Below are positions 40,768-49,779 of a stretch of DNA of 64,000 nt, one piece after another. Position 1 is the stretch's first letter, and each line of letters opens with the position of its first letter. Under the pieces are notes generated by a model, which had not been told where the DNA came from, searched no databases, and saw only the letters and a program-made list of their open reading frames with translations. The DNA is from Flavobacterium galactosidilyticum (lineage in GTDB: Bacteria; Bacteroidota; Bacteroidia; Flavobacteriales; Flavobacteriaceae): assembly GCF_020911945.1 (NCBI RefSeq), contig NZ_CP087135.1, positions 2,964,001 to 3,028,000 on the forward strand, read 5' to 3'. A program made the position numbers and the translations under genes.

Positions 40768-43215
40768 ATGAAAGTATTAAAATTTGGCGGCACCTCGGTT
40801 GCCAATGCACAAAACATAAAACTTGTTATAAACATAGTCAGCAAAAAAGCTATAGACGAAAAATTAATTGTTGTAGTTTCGGCTTTCAGTAAAGTAACCG
40901 ACATGCTTCAAATAGCTTCTAAAAAAGCAGCGGCCGGTGACGAAAGCTTTAAAGAAATTCTTGCCGAAATAGAGAAAAAACATTTGGATGCTTTGAAAGA
41001 GCTTATTCCGGTAAGCGAACAAAGTAGTCTATTAAGTCATATCAAAAGAATTGTTAATCACCTAGAAACTTTATTAGATGGCTGCTATCTTTTAGGAGAA
41101 TTATCGTTGCGAACAGCAGATACAATTTTAAGTTTTGGAGAACTGCTTTCGTCCTACATTATTGCCGAAGCATTAAAACAAAACTTAAAGAATAGCGGTT
41201 ATAAAGACAGTCGTGAGCTGATAAAAACTAATAAGCATTTTGGCAAAGCAGCCGTAAACTTCGAAATCACAAATAGTCTAATAGTAGAATATTTTGGTTC
41301 GAATGAAAATCAAGTGGTGGTAATGCCAGGATTTATCGCTGCATCGCAAGATGGTATAAATACAACATTAGGTCGCGGAGGTTCTGATTATTCAGCGGCA
41401 ATAATAGCAGGAGCATTAAATGCAACTGAACTAGAAATTTGGACAGACGTCAACGGAATGTTTACAGCAAACCCAAAAGTGGTTAAGCAAGCGCAACCTA
41501 TTGCTTTTATTTCCTATCAAGAAGCGATGGAACTATCACATTTTGGTGCCAAAGTTTTATATCCACCAACAATTCAACCTGTGTTAAGAAAGAATATACC
41601 AATTCTTATCAAAAACACGTTTGACCCAGAAACGGATGGAACTTACATTTCGAATCAGGAATTGACACATACAAATCCTGTCAAAGGTATTAGTCATATA
41701 GATAATATCACTTTAATTACGCTGGAAGGCCCTGGAATGATCGGTGTGACTGGTTCATCTAAAAAACTTTTCGAGGTGCTATCGCATGAAAATATAAATG
41801 TTATATTTATTACTCAGGCATCCTCCGAACATTCTATATGTATCGGAATTTTAAATTCAGATGCTGATATTGCAGAAGAAGCAATCAACAAAGCTTTTGA
41901 AATTGAAATTTTTCAAAACAAAACCGATCCATGCATCGTTGAGAAAAACCTATGCATTATCGCTTTAGTAGGCGAGAACATGAAAAATCATCAAGGTTTA
42001 AGCGGCCGTATGTTCAGCACATTAGGAAAAAATAATGTTAACATTAGAGCGATTGCTCAAGGAGCATCTGAAAGAAACATTTCGGCAGTTATAAACGAGA
42101 GAGATGTCAAAAAAGCGCTAAATACACTACACGAAAACTTTTTTGAAGAAAATACAAAACAGTTGAATTTATTTGTCATGGGTGTTGGAAATGTAGGTGA
42201 AAAATTCATTGAACAAATTCACCAACAAAAGAAATTCTTAAAAGAGAACCTTAAGATAAACTTACGTGTAATTGCTTTGTCTAATTCAAGAAAAATGTAT
42301 TTTGATGAAGATGGTATTTCATTAAAAGATTGGCAACCGCTACTAGAATTAGGAGAAGCTGCTAATCAAGAAAAATTTATTGAGAGAGTAAAAGACCTTA
42401 ATTTGCGAAACAGTATTTTCGTTGATATCACAGCTAATGAAAGTATTTCAAGAACATACGAATATTATCTAAAACGTAATATTGCAGTTGTTACCTGTAA
42501 CAAAATTGCGTGCGCTTCAGAATATGATAATTATAAAAAACTGAAAAAATTATCACGACAATTCAATGCACCGTTTTTATTCGAAACCAATGTTGGAGCA
42601 GGTTTACCAATTATAGACACAGTAAAAAACTTAGTTGCCTCTGGCGATCAAGTACATAAAATCCAAGCTGTTTTATCAGGAAGTTTAAACTTCATATTCA
42701 ACAACTTTAATGAAAATAACACTTTTCATGATGTCGTGAAAGAAGCTGGAATACAAGGGTTTACAGAACCAGATCCCAAGATTGATTTGAGTGGAATTGA
42801 CGTAGCTAGAAAGATACTAATTCTGATACGAGAAAGTGGTTACCAGATGGAAATTGAGGAGATTACAAATGAATCTTTTATGCCAGCAGAATGTTTAGAT
42901 ACTACTTCAAACGAAGCATTTTTCAAATCATTAATAGATCACGCTTCACATTTTGAAAATATCTACAAGGAAGCCTTAAGTAAAGATTCAAGACTTAAAT
43001 ATGTAGCTCAATTTGAAAATGGCAAAGCAAACGTAGGCTTACGATTCATTCCTAAAGACCATCCGTTTTACAATCTAGAAGGAAAAGATAATATTGTTTT
43101 ATTCTTCACTGATCGTTACGTAGATCAACCATTATTAATAAAAGGCGCTGGTGCTGGAGCAGCAGTTACCGCAGCTGGAATTTTTGCAGATGTAATACGC
43201 ATTGGAAATTTATAA
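40768..43215 (+). CDS. thrA: Bifunctional aspartate kinase / homoserine dehydrogenase I
   Basis: About 815 residues from ATG 40768, chosen because MKVLKFGGTSVAN is the usual first strand of aspartate kinases; an in-frame ATG at 40726 would add 14 unconserved residues. Order: kinase domain (about 1-290), two ACT regulatory domains (about 300-450, with GPGMIGVTGSS), then homoserine dehydrogenase from FVMGVGNVGEKFI (about 455) with the catalytic region NVGAGLPIID and GSLNFIFN. The enzyme makes aspartyl phosphate and reduces aspartate semialdehyde to homoserine. ACT domains suggest threonine feedback. It heads thrA-thrB-thrC behind the leader peptide. Confidence 0.96.
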   Translation: MKVLKFGGTSVANAQNIKLVINIVSKKAIDEKLIVVVSAFSKVTDMLQIASKKAAAGDESFKEILAEIEKKHLDALKELIPVSEQSSLLSHIKRIVNHLETLLDGCYLLGELSLRTADTILSFGELLSSYIIAEALKQNLKNSGYKDSRELIKTNKHFGKAAVNFEITNSLIVEYFGSNENQVVVMPGFIAASQDGINTTLGRGGSDYSAAIIAGALNATELEIWTDVNGMFTANPKVVKQAQPIAFISYQEAMELSHFGAKVLYPPTIQPVLRKNIPILIKNTFDPETDGTYISNQELTHTNPVKGISHIDNITLITLEGPGMIGVTGSSKKLFEVLSHENINVIFITQASSEHSICIGILNSDADIAEEAINKAFEIEIFQNKTDPCIVEKNLCIIALVGENMKNHQGLSGRMFSTLGKNNVNIRAIAQGASERNISAVINERDVKKALNTLHENFFEENTKQLNLFVMGVGNVGEKFIEQIHQQKKFLKENLKINLRVIALSNSRKMYFDEDGISLKDWQPLLELGEAANQEKFIERVKDLNLRNSIFVDITANESISRTYEYYLKRNIAVVTCNKIACASEYDNYKKLKKLSRQFNAPFLFETNVGAGLPIIDTVKNLVASGDQVHKIQAVLSGSLNFIFNNFNENNTFHDVVKEAGIQGFTEPDPKIDLSGIDVARKILILIRESGYQMEIEEITNESFMPAECLDTTSNEAFFKSLIDHASHFENIYKEALSKDSRLKYVAQFENGKANVGLRFIPKDHPFYNLEGKDNIVLFFTDRYVDQPLLIKGAGAGAAVTAAGIFADVIRIGNL

Positions 43216-43257
43216 TCCCCCTAAGCCCGACATGGCGGGGAATAAAATGAAATAAAA

Positions 43258-44178
43258 ATGAATGAAATAAAAATATTTTGCCCCGCAACAATTGCAAACT
43301 TATCCTGTGGATTTGATGTGCTTGGGTTGTGTCTAGAAACAGCAGGTGACGAAATGATTATAAAAAAATCAGATATAAAAGGGATCCGAATTACTAAAAT
43401 CATTGGTGCTGATTTACCGTTAGAAACAGATAAAAATGTTGCTGGTGTTGCTGGTTTGGCAATGTTAGAAAATGTAGATACTGAATTTGGATTTGATATT
43501 GAAATTTACAAAAACATAAAAGCAGGAAGTGGAATCGGAAGCAGTGCTGCTAGTTCAGCTGGAGCGGTTTTTGGAATTAATGAATTACTAGGACGACCGT
43601 TTACACGAAAGGAATTAGTTTTATTTGCAATGCAAGGCGAAAAACTAGCTAGCGGAAATGCTCACGCGGACAACGTTGCTCCTGCACTTTTAGGTGGATT
43701 TACTTTAGTTCGAAGTTCAAATCCATTGGATATTATAAAAATTAAAAGTCCGTCAGAATTATACGCGACAGTGGTTCACCCTCAAATTGAATTAAAAACC
43801 TCGGATGCGCGTTCTGTATTAAAGCAAAACATATCGCTGAAAAGTGCTATAACACAATGGGGAAATGTTGGCGGATTAATTGCTGGATTATACACCAAAG
43901 ATTATGAATTAATAGGACGCTCGTTGCATGATGTAATCATTGAACCATTACGAAGTGTCTTAATTCCCGGATTTGATTTAATCAAACAAACTGCGTTAGA
44001 AAATGGCGCTCTTGGTTCTGGAATATCAGGTTCTGGCCCTTCCATTTTTGCATTAAGCAAAGGGAAGGAAACCGCTGAAAAAATTGGAAAAGCAATGAGT
44101 GAAGTTTATGATAATATGAATTTACCTTATGAGATCCATGTGTCTAAGGTAAATGATGAGGGAATGAAAATAATTTAA
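43258..44178 (+). CDS. thrB: Homoserine kinase
   Basis: The 306-residue GHMP kinase has the ATP loop GSGIGSSAASSAGAV (about 97-111) and the C-terminal GSGISGSGPSIFAL motif. It phosphorylates homoserine. It follows thrA by 42 bases. The start region carries a short tandem duplication (ATGAAATAAAAA appears just before and again around the start), so a start a few bases upstream is imaginable but would hit a stop; ATG 43258 is kept. The thrA-thrB spacer also has a C-rich/G-rich pair CCCC...GGGG (43219-43241). Confidence 0.95.
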   Translation: MNEIKIFCPATIANLSCGFDVLGLCLETAGDEMIIKKSDIKGIRITKIIGADLPLETDKNVAGVAGLAMLENVDTEFGFDIEIYKNIKAGSGIGSSAASSAGAVFGINELLGRPFTRKELVLFAMQGEKLASGNAHADNVAPALLGGFTLVRSSNPLDIIKIKSPSELYATVVHPQIELKTSDARSVLKQNISLKSAITQWGNVGGLIAGLYTKDYELIGRSLHDVIIEPLRSVLIPGFDLIKQTALENGALGSGISGSGPSIFALSKGKETAEKIGKAMSEVYDNMNLPYEIHVSKVNDEGMKII

Positions 44179-44185
44179 GAATTTT

Positions 44186-44266
44186 GATTAACGATTTTTG
44201 ATTTATGATGTAACTTCTGTTGCGGAAATCTTAAGCTAAAAATCGTTAATCTTCAATCAAAAATCA
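44186..44266. repeat. Inverted repeat element between thrB and thrC
   Basis: GATTAACGATTTTT (44186-44199) is complementary over 14 bases to AAAAATCGTTAATC (44238-44251). A second, overlapping pair GATTTTTGATT (44193-44203) and AATCAAAAATC (44256-44266) can form instead. The element fills almost the entire 89-base spacer. It resembles small dispersed palindromes of flavobacterial intergenic regions and may affect mRNA stability between the two genes. Confidence 0.65.
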
Positions 44267-44267
44267 A

Positions 44268-45560
44268 ATGAAATACTACAGTTTAAACCATAACGCACCA
44301 AAGGTTTCTTTCCAAGAAGCAGTAATACAAGGATTAGCATCTGACAAAGGATTGTATTTTCCTGAAACTATAATGCCATTAGGTGAAGCTTTTTTTGAGA
44401 CTATCGAAAACTTGAGCAACGAAGAAATTGCTTTTGAAGCTATCAAACAATTTGTAGGTGACGAAATTCCCGAAAATATCTTAAAAGAAATCATTACAGA
44501 AACACTGTGTTTTAATTTTCCAGTAGTTATGGTAGAAAAAGATATTTATTCGCTAGAATTGTTTCATGGTCCAACAATGGCTTTTAAGGATGTAGGTGCA
44601 CGATTTATGTCCAGATGCTTAGCCTATTTTAATAGAGACAAAAAAGACAACAAAAACACAGTTCTTGTTGCCACATCAGGTGATACTGGAGGTGCTGTCG
44701 CAAGCGGGTTTCTGGGTGTAAAAGGCGTTGATGTCATCATTTTATATCCTTCGGGAAAAGTAAGTGATATTCAGGAAAGACAACTAACCACTTTAGGCCA
44801 AAACATCACTGCTCTAGAAGTAGATGGCGTTTTTGATGATTGTCAAGATATGGTTAAAAAAGCATTCTTAGATGCGGATTTAAAAGATAAAAACCTGACT
44901 TCAGCAAATTCTATTAATATTGCACGTTGGTTACCTCAAATGTTCTATTTTTTCTTTGCTTATAAAGCATTAAAAAAGCAGAATAAACCATTAATTTTCT
45001 CCTGTCCGAGTGGTAATTTTGGAAACATTTGTGCTGGTATTATCGCTAAAAAAATGGGATTACCGATCGAGCATTTTGTAGCGTCCACTAACGTGAATGA
45101 TACCGTTCCACGATTTTTAGAAAACGGAACTTACGCCCCAAAACCTTCTAAGACCACGATTTCGAATGCAATGGATGTTGGAAATCCAAGCAATTTCATC
45201 CGAATTCAGGAAATGTATCAAAATGATTTGAAGCAGTTCAAAAAAGACTTTTCAGCTTTTACTTTTTCTGACGAAGAAACGTTAGAAGCTATGAAATACA
45301 TTTATAATACAGACGGCTATATTGCTGAACCACATGGAGCTGTTGGGTATTTAGGATTAAAAAAGGAATTGCAAAATCATGAAAATGCAATTGGTATTTT
45401 CTTAGAAACGGCTCATCCTATTAAATTCTTGGATACAGTTGAACCAACTTTAAATATAAAACTGCCTATCCCACCTCAAATCGAAAGTGTAATGGATAAA
45501 GAAAAAGTAAGTATAAAAATTAAAACTTACGAAGATTTGAAAGCGTTTTTACAAAAGTAA
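44268..45560 (+). CDS. thrC: Threonine synthase
   Basis: The 430-residue PLP enzyme converts O-phosphohomoserine to threonine. The PLP lysine is in HGPTMAFKDVGARF (near residue 107), and the phosphate-binding run ATSGDTGGAVASGF and the late glycine-rich SCPSGNFGNICAG are present. Length fits the short bacterial class. It is the last gene of the thr operon. No terminator of the usual kind follows; instead a structured element lies about 260 bases downstream. Confidence 0.96.
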   Translation: MKYYSLNHNAPKVSFQEAVIQGLASDKGLYFPETIMPLGEAFFETIENLSNEEIAFEAIKQFVGDEIPENILKEIITETLCFNFPVVMVEKDIYSLELFHGPTMAFKDVGARFMSRCLAYFNRDKKDNKNTVLVATSGDTGGAVASGFLGVKGVDVIILYPSGKVSDIQERQLTTLGQNITALEVDGVFDDCQDMVKKAFLDADLKDKNLTSANSINIARWLPQMFYFFFAYKALKKQNKPLIFSCPSGNFGNICAGIIAKKMGLPIEHFVASTNVNDTVPRFLENGTYAPKPSKTTISNAMDVGNPSNFIRIQEMYQNDLKQFKKDFSAFTFSDEETLEAMKYIYNTDGYIAEPHGAVGYLGLKKELQNHENAIGIFLETAHPIKFLDTVEPTLNIKLPIPPQIESVMDKEKVSIKIKTYEDLKAFLQK

Positions 45561-45820
45561 AATAGAAGGTAATAAATTATTAGTAATACGGAAATGTCAG
45601 TTATATTTCACAAGATAAGAATTAATTTCAACGCTTAGGGTATTGAAGAAAAGCTGATCTTATCTAAACAACAAATATCTAATCCTCATTACAATTTTTC
45701 AAATACAAGAGAAAAATTATGATGGGGATTTTGTTTGGTATAAAACGAATCCTGTCTGTACTTTTATATCTTGTTTTTTTTCTAAAAGTTCATTTGATAA
45801 AAAACGTGATATTTAACCTT

Positions 45821-45920
45821 GATAGGAGCGACATCTTTTATGCTTGGGGTTCAAGCATAAAGATAAAGCGAATAGCAAGAGTATATTTCTAAAAAAAAAC
45901 GAAAACGGATGCTCCTGATT
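45821..45920 (+). ncRNA. Structured intergenic element A (candidate RNA or repeat)
   Basis: Outer arms AGGAGC (45824-45829) and GCTCCT (45911-45916) enclose a 13-base-pair hairpin with one bulge: ATCTTTTATGCTTG (45833-45846) and CAAGCATAAAGAT (45852-45864), loop GGGTT. The segment between hairpin and closing arm contains GCGAATAGC. The same outline (GAGC, ATAGC, GCTCC, then an A-run) recurs at 57550-57600. Strand is given as that of the preceding gene; the real strand and whether it is transcribed are unknown. Confidence 0.5.
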
Positions 45921-46036
45921 TAGAAAAAAAACTCGTATTTTTAACTTTTTAAAAGTGTGGCTAATCCTTTCAAAATTAAAAAACTACCATGCACTACATT
46001 TAAAAATTGCCAAAAAAAATAATTTAAAAACAGCTA

Positions 46037-46067
46037 TTGATTTAGACCTAAATTATTTCTACTTTTG
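46037..46067 (+). promoter_or_regulatory. Probable promoter of the ligase-like gene
   Basis: TTG (46037-46039) is followed after 20 bases by TACTTTTG (46060-46067), a good fit to the Bacteroidota pattern. Transcription would begin near 46073, leaving a leader of about 200 nt. An AAGAAGGAG run (46257-46264) about 10 bases before the ATG looks like a real Shine-Dalgarno site, which is unusual in this window. Confidence 0.6.
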
Positions 46068-46274
46068 CAAAACTAAATAAGTTGATTTTTCATTTCTAGA
46101 ATGAAGAGAAGGTTGGCTTATCTCACACAAAAAAAACAAATCTTTACATATAACTAACTTTTTGAATTTTAGACTATAAGAAATTCAGATTAACGGTTGT
46201 ATTTTAAGAAAAACTACCTGATAAAGTAGCTTCCCATATCAACATAATTTATTAAAAGAAGGAGAAAAAATTGT

Positions 46275-47699
46275 ATGACAAATCATAGCATGAATGCTGT
46301 TAGTTTTGAAATTGAATTATTGGACAAACATAAAGAGTATATCAATCAATATAAATCGAATGATTTTTATTGGGGTGTTGGTATCGAAAATGAATGTTAT
46401 TTAGAGTTTGAAAAACACCGAAAGGTGGATAAAGATTTTTTGCTAACCAGAGGTCTGCATGAAAAGTATAGCGTCAATCATTTTAAGAATTACAAAGAAA
46501 ATGTCTTTGAAAATTCTTTACTAAAGATATTAACGGATCAAGAATATCATATTCCTGTTTTAATGAATTCACATTCGTTCACAAAAACGGATGTAAATAA
46601 CGAGCATGAAACTTTAGATTTTATAGATAAGGAACCAAATCCAGCCTATTCTGGAGTAAGTATATTTGACAAATTACAAAAAAACAACAGCTATTTTGTT
46701 GATGAACTTCAGAAGAAATTCATTTTTGATGGTGATACTATCGAATTTGTAACTCAAGATTTTTATAAAAAAGATGTTGATACTGTTATCGCTGAGCTAG
46801 CCAGAATAAAGCAGGAGTTTACTAGAAACTTACAAGATGGAATGGAACAAGAAAACATATTTCCGGAGTTTGGAAAAATAAAAATCTGCACTAAAAACCA
46901 TCCTTTTGCTATATTTATTTCTAATAATGATAATTACTCTGTTTTTAACAACATGACGTATCATTTTAACTTAACCATTCCGACAGAATTAAATACAGAA
47001 GGTGAAATTAAAGACAAAATTGATTTTATAAAAAAACACCAGCGCACTATTCGGCTATTTCAATGGTTGAGTCCGTTGTTTATGATCAAATTTGGTTCCT
47101 CGGATTATTTATCACACAATGACATTGATGTAAACTTAACTAAGGCTTCGCAACGATGTGCCATGTCAAGATATATTGGCGTAGGGACTTATGATACTGA
47201 TGTGATGAAAACGGGTAAGATTGTCCAAATGGATTTTACAGCACATCCTATGCATGATAATCCGATGTGGTGGGTAAATCGTTACTCAGAAATATCAGAT
47301 TATGAGCAAATTGATAAAATAGGTTTAGATATTAATTTCCATAAACATAAAAACCACGGAATTGAGTTTAGAATGTTTGATTATTTTGAAGAAGAGCATT
47401 TGAAAGATGTATTACAATTTCTTGTTTTCATTATGGATCATTCCTTATTACACGAAATTGAGAATCCAATTTGCAATTTAGAGTGGAATAATTTCACATT
47501 TGAATCAATTGTACATGGTAAAGAAGCAAAAGTTCCAGCTGATTTTATTTCTATTTTAGAAGAAATGTTAGTTATAAATATACATTCAACTGACCCATTA
47601 GAAATCTATAATCAGATATATTCTAGTTTCCATGCTAAATATTATGAAAATGGTTTTTGTAGTTCGTTATTAATTAAGAAAGAGGCTGTATTGTCATAA
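46275..47699 (+). CDS. Uncharacterised protein with glutamate-cysteine ligase/amidoligase-like motifs
   Basis: I do not recognise this 474-residue protein at gene level. No signal peptide is present. Several motifs fit the glutamine synthetase-like carboxylate-amine ligase fold: GIENECYLEF (36-45, the GxExE metal motif), MTYHFNLTIPT (227-237, with His230 and Asn232), CAMSRYIGVGTY (295-306) and HGIEFRMFDYF (361-371), where Glu-x-Arg-x-x-Asp resembles the ExR motif of gamma-glutamylcysteine synthetases. If correct, it joins an amine to a carboxylate using ATP; substrate unknown. The gene stands alone with its own promoter and long leader and converges on the SH3-peptidase gene. The fold call is inference from motif spacing and could be wrong. 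Confidence 0.55.
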   Translation: MTNHSMNAVSFEIELLDKHKEYINQYKSNDFYWGVGIENECYLEFEKHRKVDKDFLLTRGLHEKYSVNHFKNYKENVFENSLLKILTDQEYHIPVLMNSHSFTKTDVNNEHETLDFIDKEPNPAYSGVSIFDKLQKNNSYFVDELQKKFIFDGDTIEFVTQDFYKKDVDTVIAELARIKQEFTRNLQDGMEQENIFPEFGKIKICTKNHPFAIFISNNDNYSVFNNMTYHFNLTIPTELNTEGEIKDKIDFIKKHQRTIRLFQWLSPLFMIKFGSSDYLSHNDIDVNLTKASQRCAMSRYIGVGTYDTDVMKTGKIVQMDFTAHPMHDNPMWWVNRYSEISDYEQIDKIGLDINFHKHKNHGIEFRMFDYFEEEHLKDVLQFLVFIMDHSLLHEIENPICNLEWNNFTFESIVHGKEAKVPADFISILEEMLVINIHSTDPLEIYNQIYSSFHAKYYENGFCSSLLIKKEAVLS

Positions 47700-47722
47700 T
47701 TATTTTATCAAATAGGTTTCAT

Positions 47723-47768
47723 AAAAAAAGACTTTTTAAGGTATTATCCCTTAAAAAGTCTTTTTTTT
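47723..47768 (+). terminator. Bidirectional terminator after the ligase-like gene
   Basis: A 19-base-pair stem (arms include GACTTTTTAAGG and CCTTAAAAAGTC) with a 7-base loop lies between converging genes, flanked by an A-run and eight T residues. Confidence 0.9.
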
Positions 47769-47781
47769 ATACTATTTTTTT

Positions 47782-48690
47782 TTAATCGTGATAATAAAAA
47801 ATCGCTGATGAATATCCTTTTTCAGGATCAGGATTAGCCCACCAATCTTTTCTTACTTCTGAAAAATAATTGTAATTATCATAACCCGCTTGCGATTGTA
47901 GCGGATAGATAACTTTACCATCGACTCTGAAGGCTTTCTCGGTCTCTGTTTCTGGAACTACCACAACAATGTGTCCTGATTTATTTAATATAAATCGTTT
48001 AGCAGAGATAATTCCTACTCCACCATTTTCATTTACTTTCTTTTGAAGTTCATCAACATCAGTGATTTTTTCCCAGCCAAAATTACTAGATGATTCTTCA
48101 AACCAATCATAAAGATAATTGGAATAAAAAGGCCTAACGGTATCATTAAAAACCAATGGCACTTCGTTACCTTTTTCTAATTCTTCTATTGCTTTATCGG
48201 TCCATCGCAACCTTGGAATATAGACCTTGGTAAAAAAACAGTAGTCAAATGTGTAAATGTTGCAATACGTATCGGCTTCATCCTTCTCGTATCTGAAACT
48301 TTTTGATACATTTAATTTGTCAATAATTTTTTTTATCGACGCTTTTTTTGTCTCTGCATTCGTTAAATCTCTAAAAGGAATATCAGGATTACCTATTGGC
48401 TTGTAAGTTTCTTCTTTACTATCCAGACTTGATTTAGGACTTGGCTCGAAATTAGGAATTTCTATATCTGAATTTCTCATTGTCGTTTCATCGATAAGTT
48501 CCAAGTCTTTAGAACACACAAAACCCTCTTTATCAGTATTTAAAAGCTTCACTTTCCACCAGTCAGACTCAGTGTTATCAAGTAATTTAACGGTATGCCT
48601 AAACGGTATATCTGCTAAAATTGTAGAATTATCCATCGTCGGCGGAAAATCTCTAAGATTTAATGACGAAGTTGCTACTCTATATTTCAT
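47782..48690 (-). CDS. SH3-domain protein with papain-like (NlpC/CHAP-type) peptidase region
   Basis: The 302-residue protein starts with a bacterial SH3 domain (about 1-66, TSSLNLRDFPP and WWKVKLLN). After a linker, the C-terminal part (about 112-302) has Cys143 in DTYCNIYTFDYCFF and His240 in KSGHIVVVVPE, the Cys-then-His order and local sequence of papain-like wall amidases. FYSNYLYDWF and a late SSAIFYY strand follow. I infer a peptidoglycan or peptide amidase. There is no signal peptide or lipobox, so it is either cytosolic or exported by another route. No immunity-type gene is adjacent. Confidence 0.6.
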   Translation of the reverse strand: MKYRVATSSLNLRDFPPTMDNSTILADIPFRHTVKLLDNTESDWWKVKLLNTDKEGFVCSKDLELIDETTMRNSDIEIPNFEPSPKSSLDSKEETYKPIGNPDIPFRDLTNAETKKASIKKIIDKLNVSKSFRYEKDEADTYCNIYTFDYCFFTKVYIPRLRWTDKAIEELEKGNEVPLVFNDTVRPFYSNYLYDWFEESSSNFGWEKITDVDELQKKVNENGGVGIISAKRFILNKSGHIVVVVPETETEKAFRVDGKVIYPLQSQAGYDNYNYFSEVRKDWWANPDPEKGYSSAIFYYHD

Positions 48691-48968
48691 AGTAATCTAA
48701 TTTAAAATCTAAATTATTTGATGGCAAAATACTAAAAACCACCTAGAAATTATCATAACAAACTTATATTTTTTGAAAAAAAAAAAATTGAGATAAAAAA
48801 CACCAAAGTTTATTTGTATTTTTTTTATCTATATTTTCTTTCATTAGCGAAATCTCTGGTACTGCAAAATATTTCTAAAATTTTGATCAAATACAAAACC
48901 AATACAAAGTAAATTATGACATTCTTTTTTACCTTTGAAAACTCAGAACTACAATTTATTTATTTCTC

Positions 48969-49478
48969 ATGATTACAATTGCCACACTCGAAGACGTTTC
49001 ATCATTAAACAACCTAATAAACTCAGCTTATCGTGGAGAATCTTCCAAAAAGGGATGGACAACTGAAGCAAACCTATTAGAAGGCCTTAGAACTACTGAA
49101 CAGGAACTAAAAGAAATTATCGTAAATCCAACAAATACTATTCTGAAATTTACAAATAACAATGCTATTATTGGTTGTGTATTGTTAATCGAAAAAGAAC
49201 AGCAATTGTATTTAGGAATGTTAACCGTTTCTCCTGAATTACAAAATAGTGGCGTTGGAAAAAAATTATTACAACAGGCAGAAATTCATGCTCAAAAAAT
49301 AGGATTACCAACAATCGTAATGACTGTAATTTCAGTTCGAGAGGAACTTATTGCATGGTATAAACGCAATGGTTATGTAGATACAGGAGCAAGAGAATCC
49401 TTCCCAGCAAGTGATGTTCATATCCCAATTTCAGACAAACCTTTAGAATTTATTGTATTAGAAAAAAGTATTTTGTAA
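48969..49478 (+). CDS. GNAT family N-acetyltransferase
   Basis: The 169-residue protein has the acetyl-CoA loop in LTVSPELQNSGVGKKLLQQAEIHA (motif A, with QNSGVGKKL) and the late WYKRNGYVDTGARE segment. GNAT enzymes acetylate amines of small molecules or protein N-termini; the substrate cannot be read from sequence. A TACCTTTG -7-like box lies at 48930-48937, 31 bases before the start. It stands alone. Confidence 0.88.
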   Translation: MITIATLEDVSSLNNLINSAYRGESSKKGWTTEANLLEGLRTTEQELKEIIVNPTNTILKFTNNNAIIGCVLLIEKEQQLYLGMLTVSPELQNSGVGKKLLQQAEIHAQKIGLPTIVMTVISVREELIAWYKRNGYVDTGARESFPASDVHIPISDKPLEFIVLEKSIL

Positions 49479-49779
49479 AATTTTTTTGTTATTTTTTTTA
49501 AACACTTAAGATACATAACAACATTTAAGCTTTAAATTAATTAATCCATTTTAATAGACTTGCATTTAGTTATTTATACTTTTATATATTAAATATTTTC
49601 GTTAACCTTTAATTAAATAAGCCTTTAATTATTTCTTAAATCTTCTTACTAAAACATTTATCTTTTTATTCACTAATAATTTGAGTAAGAGTTTTTGATT
49701 TACACTAAATAGTACATTTATTTTACACTTTATTATTTGGTAGCCAGCAATTGCATATCATAAACGTTACTTTTGTAGT
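49479..49779. other. AT-rich intergenic region before the BaiN-like gene
   Basis: About 300 very AT-rich bases with no supported gene, hairpin or repeat. At its right end TACTTTTG (49768-49775) matches the -7 box and lies only four bases before the GTG start of the next gene. Confidence 0.45.

Larger units (their letters stand above)
45561..46274. other. Long intergenic region after thrC
   Basis: This 714-base spacer holds no convincing gene. It contains a structured RNA-like element (45821-45920), then AT-rich sequence, a good promoter (46037-46067) and a roughly 200-nt untranslated leader before the ligase-like gene. A 57-codon frame at 45719-45892 overlaps the structured element and is judged spurious. 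Confidence 0.6.

Noticed and set aside
43219..43241. C-rich/G-rich pair between thrA and thrB as a terminator
   Set aside because: Only four to five G-C pairs form and no T-run follows; the operon is continuous.
45719..45892. A 57-codon frame (MMGILFGIKRIL...) after thrC
   Set aside because: It overlaps the structured element A, has no promoter or ribosome site, and its composition looks like translated AT-rich spacer.
46101..46157. An 18-codon upstream frame in the leader of the ligase-like gene
   Set aside because: Short, no special codon run, no spacing evidence; kept only as a remark in a finding.
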